64,000 nucleotides of DNA from positions 31,023 through 95,022 of the forward strand of contig JAFLDO010000016.1 in NCBI GenBank assembly GCA_017302455.1, given 5' to 3'. Below, in pieces: positions 17,851-26,527 of this stretch; the stretch's first letter is position 1; each line of letters starts with the position of its first letter. This DNA is from Accumulibacter sp. Its GTDB lineage: Bacteria; Pseudomonadota; Gammaproteobacteria; Burkholderiales; Rhodocyclaceae. The translations under genes and the position numbers were made by a program. The notes beneath the pieces were generated by a model. It did no database searches and was not told the origin of the DNA. It was given only the letters and a program-made list of their open reading frames with translations.

Positions 17851-18815
17851 GTGACGGGAAACCGCAAGAACCCGGTGCCGTCCGGGGGCAAACCGCCACC
17901 TTACCCGATCGTCATCGCCGATCGGCGCAACAACCGCCTGCTGGAAGTGGCGCCCGACAAGCGTATCGTCTGGGAATTTCCCTCGCCGAACCTGAAGGTC
18001 TATCGCGGCAACGAAGACGTCAACTTCTCGGCCGACGGCAAACAGTTGGCCGTGAGCGAGGAAGACAACTTCGATGTTCACCTCGTCGACTACGAAAAGC
18101 GCGCACTCATCTGGACCTGCGGCACACCCGACACCCGCGGCAGCGCCGACGGGCTGTTGAACTACCCTGACGACGCGCACCTGCTCGCCGACGGCAAGTT
18201 CATCACCGCCGACATTCGCAACTGCCGCGTGCTGATCATCGACCCCCCGGACAACAAGCTCGTCAGCCAATGGGGCACGCCGGGCCGGTGCCGGCACAAC
18301 CCGCCGCACGAACTGGCCTACCCCAACGGAGCGACGCCGATGGACAACGGCGACATCCTGGTTACCGCAATCAGGGACGCCTGGATCTCGCGCATCACCC
18401 GCGAAGGCAAGGTGCTGTGCAGCGTCAAGGCGCCCAACATCCGCTACCCCTCGGATGCCTTCCCGACGGTGGACGGCAAGCAGGTCATCGTGGCGGATTT
18501 CTGGAAGCCCAGAGCGTCGTGATCTTCGACCCGGCGACGCGCAAGATCGCCTGGGAATACTTCGTCAAGGACGGTGACGGGATGCTGGACCACTGCTCGA
18601 TGGCGCGGGAACTGCCCGATACCGGCGATGTCCTGGTGGTGGACGACCTGAACGACCGGGTTGTCGTGATCGACCGCAAGACCAGGCAAGTCATCTGGCA
18701 GTACGGCGAAAAGGGCAAGAAGGGCAAGAAGGGCTTCACTCCCGGTTTGCTGAACTACCGGGACGGCGTGGACCTCGACATCTTCCGTGACTGGAAAGCA
18801 GCGCTTCGCAAATAG
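17851..18815 (+). pseudogene. Frameshifted beta-propeller (NHL/PQQ-like repeat) protein gene
   Basis: Two frames join into one protein of about 320 residues. The first (17851-18522) reads VIADRRNNRLLEVAPDKRI and GNEDVNFSADGKQLAVSEED. After about 18505 the match continues in the frame open to 18815 (SVVIFDPATRKIAWEYFVKD; VVVIDRKTRQVIWQYGEKGK). One base appears missing near 18500-18515, where WKP should run into SVVIFDP. The blades look like NHL/PQQ-type propellers. The GTG at 17851 gives no signal peptide, so the N-terminus may also be lost. This could be a real mutation or a sequencing error. Confidence 0.75.
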
Positions 18816-18827
18816 AGTGGCGACAGA

Positions 18828-19469
18828 TCACGCCAATGGCGACGCGGGCGGTTCGTCCGAGAGAACGGGAAGCAGCCTTTGCGCGATCTCTCTGGCCCAC
18901 GCATTGATCTCACCGTAGGTTTTCACCAACTGACCTTGGGAAGCGCGAAACAGGAGCCTGGCGCGGGCGTCGTCGACCGAATTGTCGTAGACGTAGGTGC
19001 GGTCAGCCAGCCAGGCGGCAAAGTAGCAACAAGCCAGCGACCGGGTGTAGCGCGCGATGATCTTTGGGATGGGAACGTCGTGCCCGCCCTCCATGACCCG
19101 CATGGCGACCCGCTTGGCGTTGATCGACGGGTCGTCGGTGCCGACGAAAAACAGGCGGATGAAGAAACCGGCGTCTTTCGCGCGGCTGATGAAGTCGAGC
19201 TTGTCGGGTGCCGAGAGAACGGTTTCAAAGGCCAGGCTGAGACCGCTCGTCAGGCAGTGTTCGCGAATCTCGGTCGCCCGCTCGGCTGCCTTGATGACCG
19301 CCTCGGGCGAGTTCCAGTCGCCAAACTCATCGCGGGCAATGAAGTCGGGATTGACGTACACGCAACCGCCCATCCACTCGTGCATCAGCAACTGTTGCGT
19401 GATCGAGGTCTTTCCTGAACCGTTGGGGCCGGCGACGACGATCAGCCGCGGCTTGTCGCCAGCGGTCAT
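18828..19469 (-). CDS. Zeta-toxin-like P-loop kinase
   Basis: Protein of 213 residues with an N-terminal Walker A (AGPNGSGKT, Lys20), then VNPDFIARDEFGDW, SLAFETVLSAPDKLDFI and RVAMRVMEGGHDVPIPKIIARY, the arrangement of the zeta-toxin/ZTL group. Zeta toxins phosphorylate UDP-N-acetylglucosamine; chromosomal relatives may have other substrates. The ATG overlaps the stop of a 61-residue upstream gene (ATGA), like a toxin-antitoxin pair. Whether it is toxic is unknown. Confidence 0.82.
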   Translation of the reverse strand: MTAGDKPRLIVVAGPNGSGKTSITQQLLMHEWMGGCVYVNPDFIARDEFGDWNSPEAVIKAAERATEIREHCLTSGLSLAFETVLSAPDKLDFISRAKDAGFFIRLFFVGTDDPSINAKRVAMRVMEGGHDVPIPKIIARYTRSLACCYFAAWLADRTYVYDNSVDDARARLLFRASQGQLVKTYGEINAWAREIAQRLLPVLSDEPPASPLA

Positions 19470-19651
19470 TTCCCGGCGCGACTGGGCAGCTTGATCGCGG
19501 TGATCTCGGCACGCAGGCGGAGCATCAATTGTTCACGCGCCGACTGCGAATGCCTGCGCGCCGCCGCGGCAACCTCTTCCATCAGCGCATCGAGTTGCTC
19601 GTCGGAGGGTTCGTGGAAGATGTCGTTCAGATCGAATGCTTGTGGTTGCAT
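19466..19651 (-). CDS. Small protein upstream of the zeta-like kinase, possible antitoxin
   Basis: ATG at 19651 (MQPQAFDLNDIFHEPSDEQL) with a GGAGAAAAGAG ribosome site; 61 residues. It is acidic and helical in the first half and basic near the C-terminus (REQLMLRLRAEITAIKLPSR). The longer upstream frame has no support. It overlaps the kinase start by four bases. Similar small proteins commonly precede zeta-like kinases, but I cannot assign an antitoxin family. Confidence 0.65.
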   Translation of the reverse strand: MQPQAFDLNDIFHEPSDEQLDALMEEVAAAARRHSQSAREQLMLRLRAEITAIKLPSRAGK

Positions 19652-19907
19652 CTCTTTTCTCCAGAAGCGATCAACGTTGATGGATTGCCGCTCATCTTCG
19701 ACGGCCAAACGGCATTCTAACTCAAGCGGCGACCGGCGAGCCGGAAGTTGGCAGCGCGTAACCGCCATCAAGCCGGCGGCGCCAGCAGCCAACGCGGGCG
19801 AGCGCGCAGCGACGGCGAGGCGAATGGACATGCTTCCGTCTGTCCACACCGGTTCGCCAGCCCACTGGCCAGACCGCGAGCAGCGCAATCGCTTCTACGC
19901 CGAATCT

Positions 19908-21221
19908 TCAGTCGGACCCGTCCGTGCCGACGGCCGTGCCGCGCGTCGAAGCCGTGGACGGCTGCCCGTCGACACCCATCCACTCGCAGACCTCCGTACG
20001 CAGGTGCACGAGTTGCTCCGGTTCGATCAGGCGGATGCGATAGGCGCGGGCACGCTCGCGCGCGGCACAGCCGGGGCCCTGCTGCAGCCGCCGCGCAGTC
20101 AGCAGCCAGGTCTCGCCGAGCGCGCCACCAACGTGGCGGCGCAGGCTGTCGAGGCGATTGAGAATCGCCTGGCTCCCGCCTTCGGTGCTGATCTGCACGC
20201 CCGTCTTGCATTCGAGCACCAGCAACTGGTTGCGCCACACCAGGGCCGCATCGAGTTCGTTGCCCGCCATCTCTGGCATCCCACAGCCGGCGCCGATGCG
20301 CACATTGGTGCCCCAGTAACCATCTGGAATGACACCGTCGGCCTGCAGCCTGGCCAGCGTGAGCCAGGTCCACTCCTCCAGCCAGCCGCCACCAGCGTAC
20401 CTGGCGGCAGCCTCGTCGGCGAACACGAAGCAGCGATCAGCGTCCCATTGCCAGATGGCGGATTGCTCGAACAGGCGCGCCAGTTCGTGGTTGCTCCTGA
20501 ACAACTGGCGTTCGGCGATAACTTCGCGCCGGAAGGGCCGTGTCAGACTCCCGTCGGGCCGGGTCTGCGGTAGCGCTGCGCGCGTAAGGCGATTGACGTA
20601 ACCGAAAAAGCCATTCAGCTGCGGTGCCTCGCGCGCGAGAAGATCGGTCAGGTCGGCGCGCGCGGCGGCAGCGCTGGCGAAATCAATGTCCCAGGTGGGA
20701 TCGGCGACCACGCGATAGCCCTGCATCTGCAGGGCATCGGTCAGCCTGAGCATGTCGGCCGGCAAGGCCAGGGATGCGGCGCCGCCCAGATGTTCGAGCA
20801 GGCCGTGGCGTACATCGCAATACCAGGCATCGCCGAGGCCGGCGAACGCTCCGAGGAAGCCGAAGGACATCACCTTGGTGCCGCCGCTGGCATTGAGATC
20901 GATCGGCAGTCCTGGATGCCGATGCTGCAGATCGGTGGCAAGTTCGCGGGCATACCGGGCGACGCTCGCAAGATCATGGTCGGGAGCGTGCTCGACAATC
21001 CGGACCGCCCCAGCGGGCCAGCCCGCATCGTGCAGTACCTGGCCGACCTGGTCGGCGCCCTTGCGCGCGGGCTCGGCGTCACTGGCCGCGATGACGACGT
21101 GCGCGGGCCGCAGGCGCAGTGCAGGCAGCGTGTTCTGCATGATGTGCTCGGAGGCAAGGCAGACGAGAATGCGCGGCGCGAGAGGCATTGGCCTTTTCGA
21201 GTAGTCGTGAAGGACTGCCAT
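19908..21221 (-). CDS. Card1/Can2-type CARF nuclease (DUF1887 family)
   Basis: Protein of 437 residues. The N-terminal CARF domain (about 15-165) contains DLNASGGTKVMSFGFLGAF, matching the cyclic-oligoadenylate-binding GGTK motif (residues 110-116). The C-terminal half is a PD-(D/E)XK nuclease: LEEW (about 281-284), then NELDAALVWRNQLLVLECKT with Asp324 and Glu337-x-Lys339. Card1/Can2 enzymes cut DNA and/or RNA when activated by cyclic tetra-adenylate from type III CRISPR Cas10. No CRISPR array, Cas10 or other cas gene lies in the window. Start: ATG 21221 has GAAGG six bases upstream; ATG 21188 is the alternative. Confidence 0.87.
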   Translation of the reverse strand: MAVLHDYSKRPMPLAPRILVCLASEHIMQNTLPALRLRPAHVVIAASDAEPARKGADQVGQVLHDAGWPAGAVRIVEHAPDHDLASVARYARELATDLQHRHPGLPIDLNASGGTKVMSFGFLGAFAGLGDAWYCDVRHGLLEHLGGAASLALPADMLRLTDALQMQGYRVVADPTWDIDFASAAAARADLTDLLAREAPQLNGFFGYVNRLTRAALPQTRPDGSLTRPFRREVIAERQLFRSNHELARLFEQSAIWQWDADRCFVFADEAAARYAGGGWLEEWTWLTLARLQADGVIPDGYWGTNVRIGAGCGMPEMAGNELDAALVWRNQLLVLECKTGVQISTEGGSQAILNRLDSLRRHVGGALGETWLLTARRLQQGPGCAARERARAYRIRLIEPEQLVHLRTEVCEWMGVDGQPSTASTRGTAVGTDGSD

Positions 21222-21626
21222 TGTGCGCCTTCTGTCCGAAAACAGGCCAAACAGGGACAGATCGGCAGCGGCGTTACCGGCCTGCCTCGACCCCTGCGCC
21301 TACGGCGCCGCATCGCGGCGCCGAAGTGCATGGCGGTGCACCTGCAAGGGCACGATGCGCGGCCCACCAGCGTCTTACGGCCGAAGTTCCCGCCAATGGC
21401 AAGGAGCGTTTGCGGCCGGCTCGCATTGCACCAGAAGGTGTTTGTCATGCGCGCGGGCGATCAGGGCTCTGGCGGTATGCTTCCGCTATCGAGAACCGAC
21501 ACGCCGACGCTCGTCGTGGCCTTGCCTCAACCGGCAAGACCCTGAGATACTGGGCGACAACCGTTGAATACCCTGCGCCGCACCCTTCGCGACCAGCCCT
21601 GCCGAACCGTGACACACCCCTCGCCC
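21222..21626. other. Non-coding divergent intergenic region
   Basis: About 400 bases between the leftward CARF nuclease and the rightward hydrolase. No open frame looks like a real protein. It contains a perfect 9-base inverted repeat with a 3-base loop at 21303-21323 (CGGCGCCGC, ATC, then its complement), of unknown role. I saw no clear promoter elements. Confidence 0.45.
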
Positions 21627-22424
21627 ATGAAACCTCGACGCCTCCATACCCTGCACCGACCCGCGGTCGGCACCACGTCTTCGGGCCATCTGATCTTTGT
21701 CCACGGCGGTTATGCCACCGCCCGCTGCTGGGACGAGTATTTCCTGCCCTGGTTCAGCCGCCAGGGCTTCGACTGCCACGCGCTCGACCTCTCGGGCCAC
21801 GGCAAGAGCGAGGGGCGCGAGCGGCTCGACTCGTTCGGGATTGACGACTATGCGCAGGATCTGGCGCAGGTGGCCGACGATCTCGATGAACCGGCGGTCC
21901 TGATCGGCCACTCGATGGGTACCGTCGTCGTCGAGCGCTTTCTCGAGCGCCATCAGGCGCGCGCGGCGATCCTGATGGCCCCGGTACCAGCCACCGGCAT
22001 TCTTGGCGCGACCATGAAGATCGCGCTGACCGAACCGTCGTTCTTCAGCCAGCAGGCGCGTGCCATCCGCGGCGAATACAACGAGCAGACGCTCGAAACG
22101 ATGCGCGAAGTGTATTACTCGCAGGAGACCAGCAGCGAGGATCTGATGCGCTTCGCGGGGCTCTTCCAGGGTGAGTCGCGGCGCGCCCTCATGGACCTGA
22201 CACTGTTGGCGATGCGCCTTGCGCGGCACCGACCCAAGCTACCGGCCCTCGTCCTCGGCGGGCAGTCGGACGCCGTTTTTCCGCCGGATCTCCTGGGCTT
22301 CACAGCAGCGCGCTGGCACGCCGATGTGGCGGTGATCCCGCGCGCCGGCCACACGCTGATGCTCGACGCCCACTGGCTGGCCGCTGCCGAACGCATGGCC
22401 GAGTGGCTCGATCGGCTGGTATGA
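21627..22424 (+). CDS. Alpha/beta-hydrolase (lysophospholipase-like)
   Basis: ATG at 21627 (MKPRRLHTLHRPAVGTTSSG) gives 265 residues; the open frame upstream is non-coding. An oxyanion region LIFVHGGYAT, the nucleophile elbow GHSMG (Ser96), the acid in GGQSDAVFP and the base in RAGHTLMLD make a complete triad. DLSGHGKSEGRE is typical of the lysophospholipase/esterase group. The natural substrate is unknown. It stands alone on the plus strand. Confidence 0.88.
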   Translation: MKPRRLHTLHRPAVGTTSSGHLIFVHGGYATARCWDEYFLPWFSRQGFDCHALDLSGHGKSEGRERLDSFGIDDYAQDLAQVADDLDEPAVLIGHSMGTVVVERFLERHQARAAILMAPVPATGILGATMKIALTEPSFFSQQARAIRGEYNEQTLETMREVYYSQETSSEDLMRFAGLFQGESRRALMDLTLLAMRLARHRPKLPALVLGGQSDAVFPPDLLGFTAARWHADVAVIPRAGHTLMLDAHWLAAAERMAEWLDRLV

Positions 22425-22501
22425 GACGACGCCTCGACCGGACCTGAGCCGGCAGCGGTAAGCCAACCCAGCGCCGGCTGCGTGTGCTCGACCACTGCCG
22501 G

Positions 22502-23176
22502 TCATTGCTGCCGGTTGAGAAGCGCTGGCAGGTCCGCCATGCGATCGAATACCGTGGCGGCACCGGCGGCCCGTAGCGACGCGGCTGAGCCGGGATTGGC
22601 ATGGCCGCCGCCGCAGAAGCCGAGGACGCGCATGCCTGCCGCGCAGCCGGCCTGAACCCCGGCGACGCTGTCTTCGACCACCACGCAGCGCTCGGGCGGC
22701 GAACCCATCCTGTCGGCGGCCAGCAGGAAAAGGTCCGGTGCCGGCTTGCCACGCACGACCATTTCGGCGCTGAACAGGTGCGGCTGGAAATACGGCAGCA
22801 GTCCTGTGATCTCAAGACTGCCGCGTATCTTCCCGAGCGTCCCCGACGACGCGACACAGCGGAGCATGGACAGTTCGCCGAGCATCTCCGCCACCCCCGC
22901 CACCGCTTGCAGCTCGGCACGAAAGGCCGCACGATCACGTTCACCAAGATGCGCGACGAAACCCTTCGGCAGGTTCCGGCCCCACTCCGACTCGATCCGT
23001 GCCAGCACCGCAGGCAGACTGATTCCGGTATAGCGCTCTATCGCCTGCGCGGGGGTGAGCGGAAAACCGCTCTCGGTCAGAACTTCGGCGAGGACGCGGC
23101 TGGCGATCGGTTCGCTATCGACGAGCACGCCGTCGCAATCGAAAATGACCAGCAGCGGCGCCACATCAGTGCTCAA
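22502..23176 (-). CDS. HAD-superfamily phosphatase (beta-phosphoglucomutase/YieH-like)
   Basis: Start chosen at TTG 23176 because a GAGGAG site lies 7 bases upstream; GTG 23164 is an alternative. 224 residues. Motif I is VIFDCDGVLVDSEP (Asp13, Asp15), with motif II VASSGT, motif III Lys in VRGKPAPDLFLLAA and motif IV VVVEDSVAGVQAG. The cap domain type fits small sugar-phosphate phosphatases such as YieH (6-phosphogluconate phosphatase), but the substrate is not proven. The start overlaps the end of the PNPOx-fold gene, so translation is probably coupled. Confidence 0.85.
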   Translation of the reverse strand: MSTDVAPLLVIFDCDGVLVDSEPIASRVLAEVLTESGFPLTPAQAIERYTGISLPAVLARIESEWGRNLPKGFVAHLGERDRAAFRAELQAVAGVAEMLGELSMLRCVASSGTLGKIRGSLEITGLLPYFQPHLFSAEMVVRGKPAPDLFLLAADRMGSPPERCVVVEDSVAGVQAGCAAGMRVLGFCGGGHANPGSAASLRAAGAATVFDRMADLPALLNRQQ

Positions 23177-23618
23177 CGCACCACTCCTCGACCTCCTGGA
23201 AATGCCGGACGACGATGTAGGACCTGACCCTGACCCGCAGGAGAGCGCACGACGGCGAAGTGGCGAACTCGGCCAGGTAGGGGTGGCGCACCAGATACGC
23301 GTCACGCAGGCAGACACACGCGTCGCCCGCCACCTCCTCGGCATCGCCCAGCGCGGTGATCGCCACCGCCTGCTGGGTGTCGGAACCGACGTTCTCGCGG
23401 TTGTCGACGAACACCGCCACACGACGATTGGCCATCAGGTTCGCGTACTTGTGCGTTCCCCGCTCGGTCAGCAAAATCAGCGCCTTGAGATCGCCGGTCG
23501 CGGCAAACGCCATCAGGCTGGTGTACGGCTGCCCACCCTTCTCGGTCGCCAGAACGGCATATTTCTGGGCTTCGAGCAAGCGCTGCAGCACCTGCTCGAC
23601 GGTCTCCGGAGAATTCAT
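23166..23618 (-). CDS. Pyridoxamine 5'-phosphate oxidase-fold flavoprotein
   Basis: Protein of 150 residues with the split-barrel pattern: LLEAQKYAVLATEKGGQPYT, then LILLTERGTHKYANLMANRR and VAVFVDNRE. This fold binds FMN or related flavins, or haem; the exact reaction cannot be told. It lies immediately upstream of, and overlaps, the HAD phosphatase gene. Confidence 0.82.
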   Translation of the reverse strand: MNSPETVEQVLQRLLEAQKYAVLATEKGGQPYTSLMAFAATGDLKALILLTERGTHKYANLMANRRVAVFVDNRENVGSDTQQAVAITALGDAEEVAGDACVCLRDAYLVRHPYLAEFATSPSCALLRVRVRSYIVVRHFQEVEEWCVEH

Positions 23619-23708
23619 CGTTCCCGGCCTCCCCCGTTACTCGGTGAATCACGGCCCGGGGTGCCTGTTTCAATGGCCGCATGGGCCAGACGGATCATCA
23701 GCATGCCT

Positions 23709-24587
23709 TCATGAACTCCCACTTTGAGGTAACTCGACGTGACCGTGTCGCAGCCGCTGCACTTCGACAGCGTGCTGCGCAAGCAGTTGCGAGAAATGCG
23801 CTCCAGAAAGAACGGCGTATTCGGCCACTCGCTGCCCGGCGAAGTCAACGCCGCCATCCACAGACGCCGCCGGGTGGCACATCAGCAGGTCCCCGGCGCA
23901 TGCGCCGGCCAACCACCGGTCCAGAAGTCCACAATACTCGCCGGCGCCGCCTTTGAAACCGTAGACACCGAGCAAGCGCGCATTCATCCGGAAGCCGTTC
24001 TGACCACCCAGTTCCTTCAACGCACTGCCTCCCAGATAGCCGATCAGGCTCGCCTTCAGTCGATACGGCGTGGAGATCGTCGGTAGCGCCGCCGGCAAGG
24101 TCGATCTCAGCCAGGGCAGGCACTCGGGATAGCGCCGCCGGAGCACCTCGATCAGACAATCGCGGATCACCGGGAACTGGTGCACGTGCTGGTGCCCATC
24201 GACGAAGTCCGGCGCTTTGCCAAACACGCCTTCAAAAGCATCCAGCTGCCGTTCGACTTCCCGCGTGATGAGACTGGAATCGATTTGCCGCGTCAGACAC
24301 GACAACAGCAAACGGCTCAGTGGCCGGCTGAATTCGTCCTCCTGCAGACGCTCGGTCAGGTTAAGATGCAGTCCCCGGTCCACCGGAAAACCAGCGAGAG
24401 CTGGCGCATACTGCCGGAAGAACCGCCCTCGGCTCAAGCAACTGACCGCCGACAGACGGTCGCAGCGAGCCAGCTCGATAATCCCTGAACTGATCCCAGG
24501 CGCCATCCCAAAATCGTCGGCACAGATCGCCAGCGGCTTGCGCGCCGACCGGCGATCGACAGCACCCTTTTCGTGAGCAGGAATCAT
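23709..24587 (-). CDS. ChbG/YdjC-family (NaxD-like) carbohydrate deacetylase
   Basis: Protein of 292 residues. Metal-binding and catalytic motifs of the family are present: ICADDFGMAPG, RGLHLNLTE, VDGHQHVHQFP and LLMCHPA. Members remove N-acetyl groups; Francisella NaxD, in this family, deacetylates an undecaprenyl-linked amino sugar used to modify lipid A. The neighbouring GtrA-, ArnT- and ArnC-like genes support the same role here. Its ATG overlaps the ATG of the opposite-strand gtrA-like gene (shared CATG). Confidence 0.87.
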   Translation of the reverse strand: MIPAHEKGAVDRRSARKPLAICADDFGMAPGISSGIIELARCDRLSAVSCLSRGRFFRQYAPALAGFPVDRGLHLNLTERLQEDEFSRPLSRLLLSCLTRQIDSSLITREVERQLDAFEGVFGKAPDFVDGHQHVHQFPVIRDCLIEVLRRRYPECLPWLRSTLPAALPTISTPYRLKASLIGYLGGSALKELGGQNGFRMNARLLGVYGFKGGAGEYCGLLDRWLAGACAGDLLMCHPAASVDGGVDFAGQRVAEYAVLSGAHFSQLLAQHAVEVQRLRHGHVELPQSGSS

Positions 24588-24975
24588 GAAAGCACTCTTG
24601 CGACAACTCGCCTGGTTTGTTGCGGTCGGCTGCGCGGCCGCCGCGACTCATTGGACGACCGCCGTTGCCGGCATCGCCTGCCTGGGCCTCCTGCCGGCTG
24701 TGGCGAATCTGATCGGCTGGTCCATCGCACTCGTCGTTTCCTTTTCCGGTCACTACTTCCTGACCTTTCGTCGGCAGACGAAAACTTTGCTACCCGCACT
24801 CGGGCGGTTCTTTGCCATCGCCACCGGGGGATTCGCGATCAACGAGCTGGCGTTCGTCTATCTTCTTAAAGCTACCGACATCCCGTACTACTGGCTCCTG
24901 GCGATCATCCTCGTTGCGATCGCCGCGCTGACCTTCGTTCTCAGCCGCTATTGGGCATTTCAGCACAGTAGTTGA
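24586..24975 (+). CDS. GtrA-family membrane protein, probable lipid-linked sugar flippase
   Basis: Protein of 129 residues with four membrane segments (about 8-30, 38-58, 72-92, 100-122), the GtrA fold; NLIGWSIALVVSFSGHYFLTF is characteristic and the C-terminus RYWAFQ fits the family. GtrA proteins are thought to flip undecaprenyl-phosphate sugars. It is divergent from the deacetylase and converges on the ArnT-like gene, overlapping its 3' end by 35 bases. Confidence 0.87.
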   Translation: MKALLRQLAWFVAVGCAAAATHWTTAVAGIACLGLLPAVANLIGWSIALVVSFSGHYFLTFRRQTKTLLPALGRFFAIATGGFAINELAFVYLLKATDIPYYWLLAIILVAIAALTFVLSRYWAFQHSS

Positions 24976-26527
24976 CGTCGTGATGCAAATCCACGACCCG
25001 CCACAGCGTCGCCTCGTCGTCCGCAAAGACGATGGACTGATCTCGGAGGTACCGATAGCGGGAACCCCAACCCCTTTTTCCCCACACCCACAAGGCACCA
25101 CCCGAGTGCCCGCAGGCGCGCGCGCTCAACTCGTCGGGAAAGAGCAACCTGTCGCGCATCTTCACCTGATCAAACTGGCCAGCGTCGTACAACTCCCTGC
25201 GCCAATTGTCCTTGGCGAAAAGGTCCGATCTGTTCCAATCGCTGACGACCCACGGATTCCTGGCCGCCCCAAGGGAGAACGGCAAGTCGTACGGATACTC
25301 GTCAAGCATGACGATCTGATCGCCCGGGCGAAAGCTCGGCAACACCTGAGCGGACAGGCTGCGCGAGGAGCTGGGATAGCGAAGCGCCACACCCAGAACG
25401 AGGCCACTGCAGAGCATGACTGCCGCGAGCAAGCTGGCCCCGAGACAGGCACGTGCATTCGCCCCCTGAGCGTCATCCAGCCAGACGAGAAAACCATCTG
25501 CAATCAGGCAGGCGAGCGGCGGCAAGGCGGGAAGGATGTAACCGACAAGCTTTGAACTGGGCCAGGAGAAGAAAGCCAGAACCACCACCAACCAGATGAC
25601 CATCAAGCTGCGCATCGCGAATTGCCGCGTGTCCTGCAGGAAGCGTCTGGAGAAGACTCGACAGATCCACGGAGACCAGGGGAGTGTGCCCAGCAAGAGA
25701 ACCGGAACATAAAACCAGAAGGGTTTCGCGCTGTTGAAGCCAGACTCGGCAAAGCGCTGAAAATGATGGTACACGAAGAAGTAATCGAGAAAGCCCCCGT
25801 GGGACATCTCCATCCACCAGAACCACGGCATGACCAGGACAAGAAACAGCAGGATCAGGCGCAGCGGCAGTAGCGAACGAATCACCTGGTAGCGCTTGCC
25901 GACGACTAGCCAGGCCAGCAGGATCGCCCCCGGCAGGACGAACCCGATCAACCCCTTGGCCAGGACACCCAGAGCAGCAAAGACATAGGCCGATGCCAGC
26001 GCCGCCCGATAGTGCTGCCCACGTTCCAGACTGAGGACGGCATGTGCTCCACAGAGGATGGTCAACGTAATCATCGCCGCGACCAGCATGTCCAGATTGG
26101 CAAACTGGGCGCCGCCAAAGAACAAGGGTTGTGTGACCAGAACGGCAACGACCAGATTGGCCAGTCGCTTGTCCGCATGCCGACGGAGGAAGACATGCAG
26201 CGCCACCACCGCAATCATCGCGGCAAGCGTCGACGCGGAGCGCGCTGCCCAACCGTTGGCACCGAACAGGTTCAGGGCCAGCGCGGTCAGCCAGTAGAAC
26301 AGCGGCGGCTTGTGAAAGAAGGGTAAGCCGTCAAGCGTCGGCGTCAACCAGTCACCCGAACTGAGCATCTCCCAGGCGACCCCGACGTAGCGCCCCTCGT
26401 CAGGCAGCATGAGTGGCCTGATGCCCGCCAGGACGGCCAGCCAGAAGGCGCAAACAAGCAACAGGAAAGCCGGCGAACGAATCCCCAGGACACCCTCGGC
26501 AGGGGTCGCCAGAAAGCGCTTCAACAT
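24941..26527 (-). CDS. ArnT-like lipid-linked sugar transferase (GT83/PMT family)
   Basis: Inner-membrane protein of 528 residues with about 12 hydrophobic segments. The first periplasmic loop carries the catalytic-type acid in IRPLMLPDEGRYVGVAWEML, followed by FFHKPPLFYWLTA, both hallmarks of ArnT/PMT enzymes. It should transfer a sugar from undecaprenyl phosphate to lipid A or another envelope acceptor. Its start overlaps the GT2 gene by 7 bases. Confidence 0.9.
   Translation of the reverse strand: MLKRFLATPAEGVLGIRSPAFLLLVCAFWLAVLAGIRPLMLPDEGRYVGVAWEMLSSGDWLTPTLDGLPFFHKPPLFYWLTALALNLFGANGWAARSASTLAAMIAVVALHVFLRRHADKRLANLVVAVLVTQPLFFGGAQFANLDMLVAAMITLTILCGAHAVLSLERGQHYRAALASAYVFAALGVLAKGLIGFVLPGAILLAWLVVGKRYQVIRSLLPLRLILLFLVLVMPWFWWMEMSHGGFLDYFFVYHHFQRFAESGFNSAKPFWFYVPVLLLGTLPWSPWICRVFSRRFLQDTRQFAMRSLMVIWLVVVLAFFSWPSSKLVGYILPALPPLACLIADGFLVWLDDAQGANARACLGASLLAAVMLCSGLVLGVALRYPSSSRSLSAQVLPSFRPGDQIVMLDEYPYDLPFSLGAARNPWVVSDWNRSDLFAKDNWRRELYDAGQFDQVKMRDRLLFPDELSARACGHSGGALWVWGKRGWGSRYRYLRDQSIVFADDEATLWRVVDLHHDVNYCAEMPNSG

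Noticed and set aside
21303..21323. Perfect 9-base inverted repeat in the divergent gap
   Set aside because: No second copy, U-tract or operator context was seen, so it was not called as a terminator or operator.
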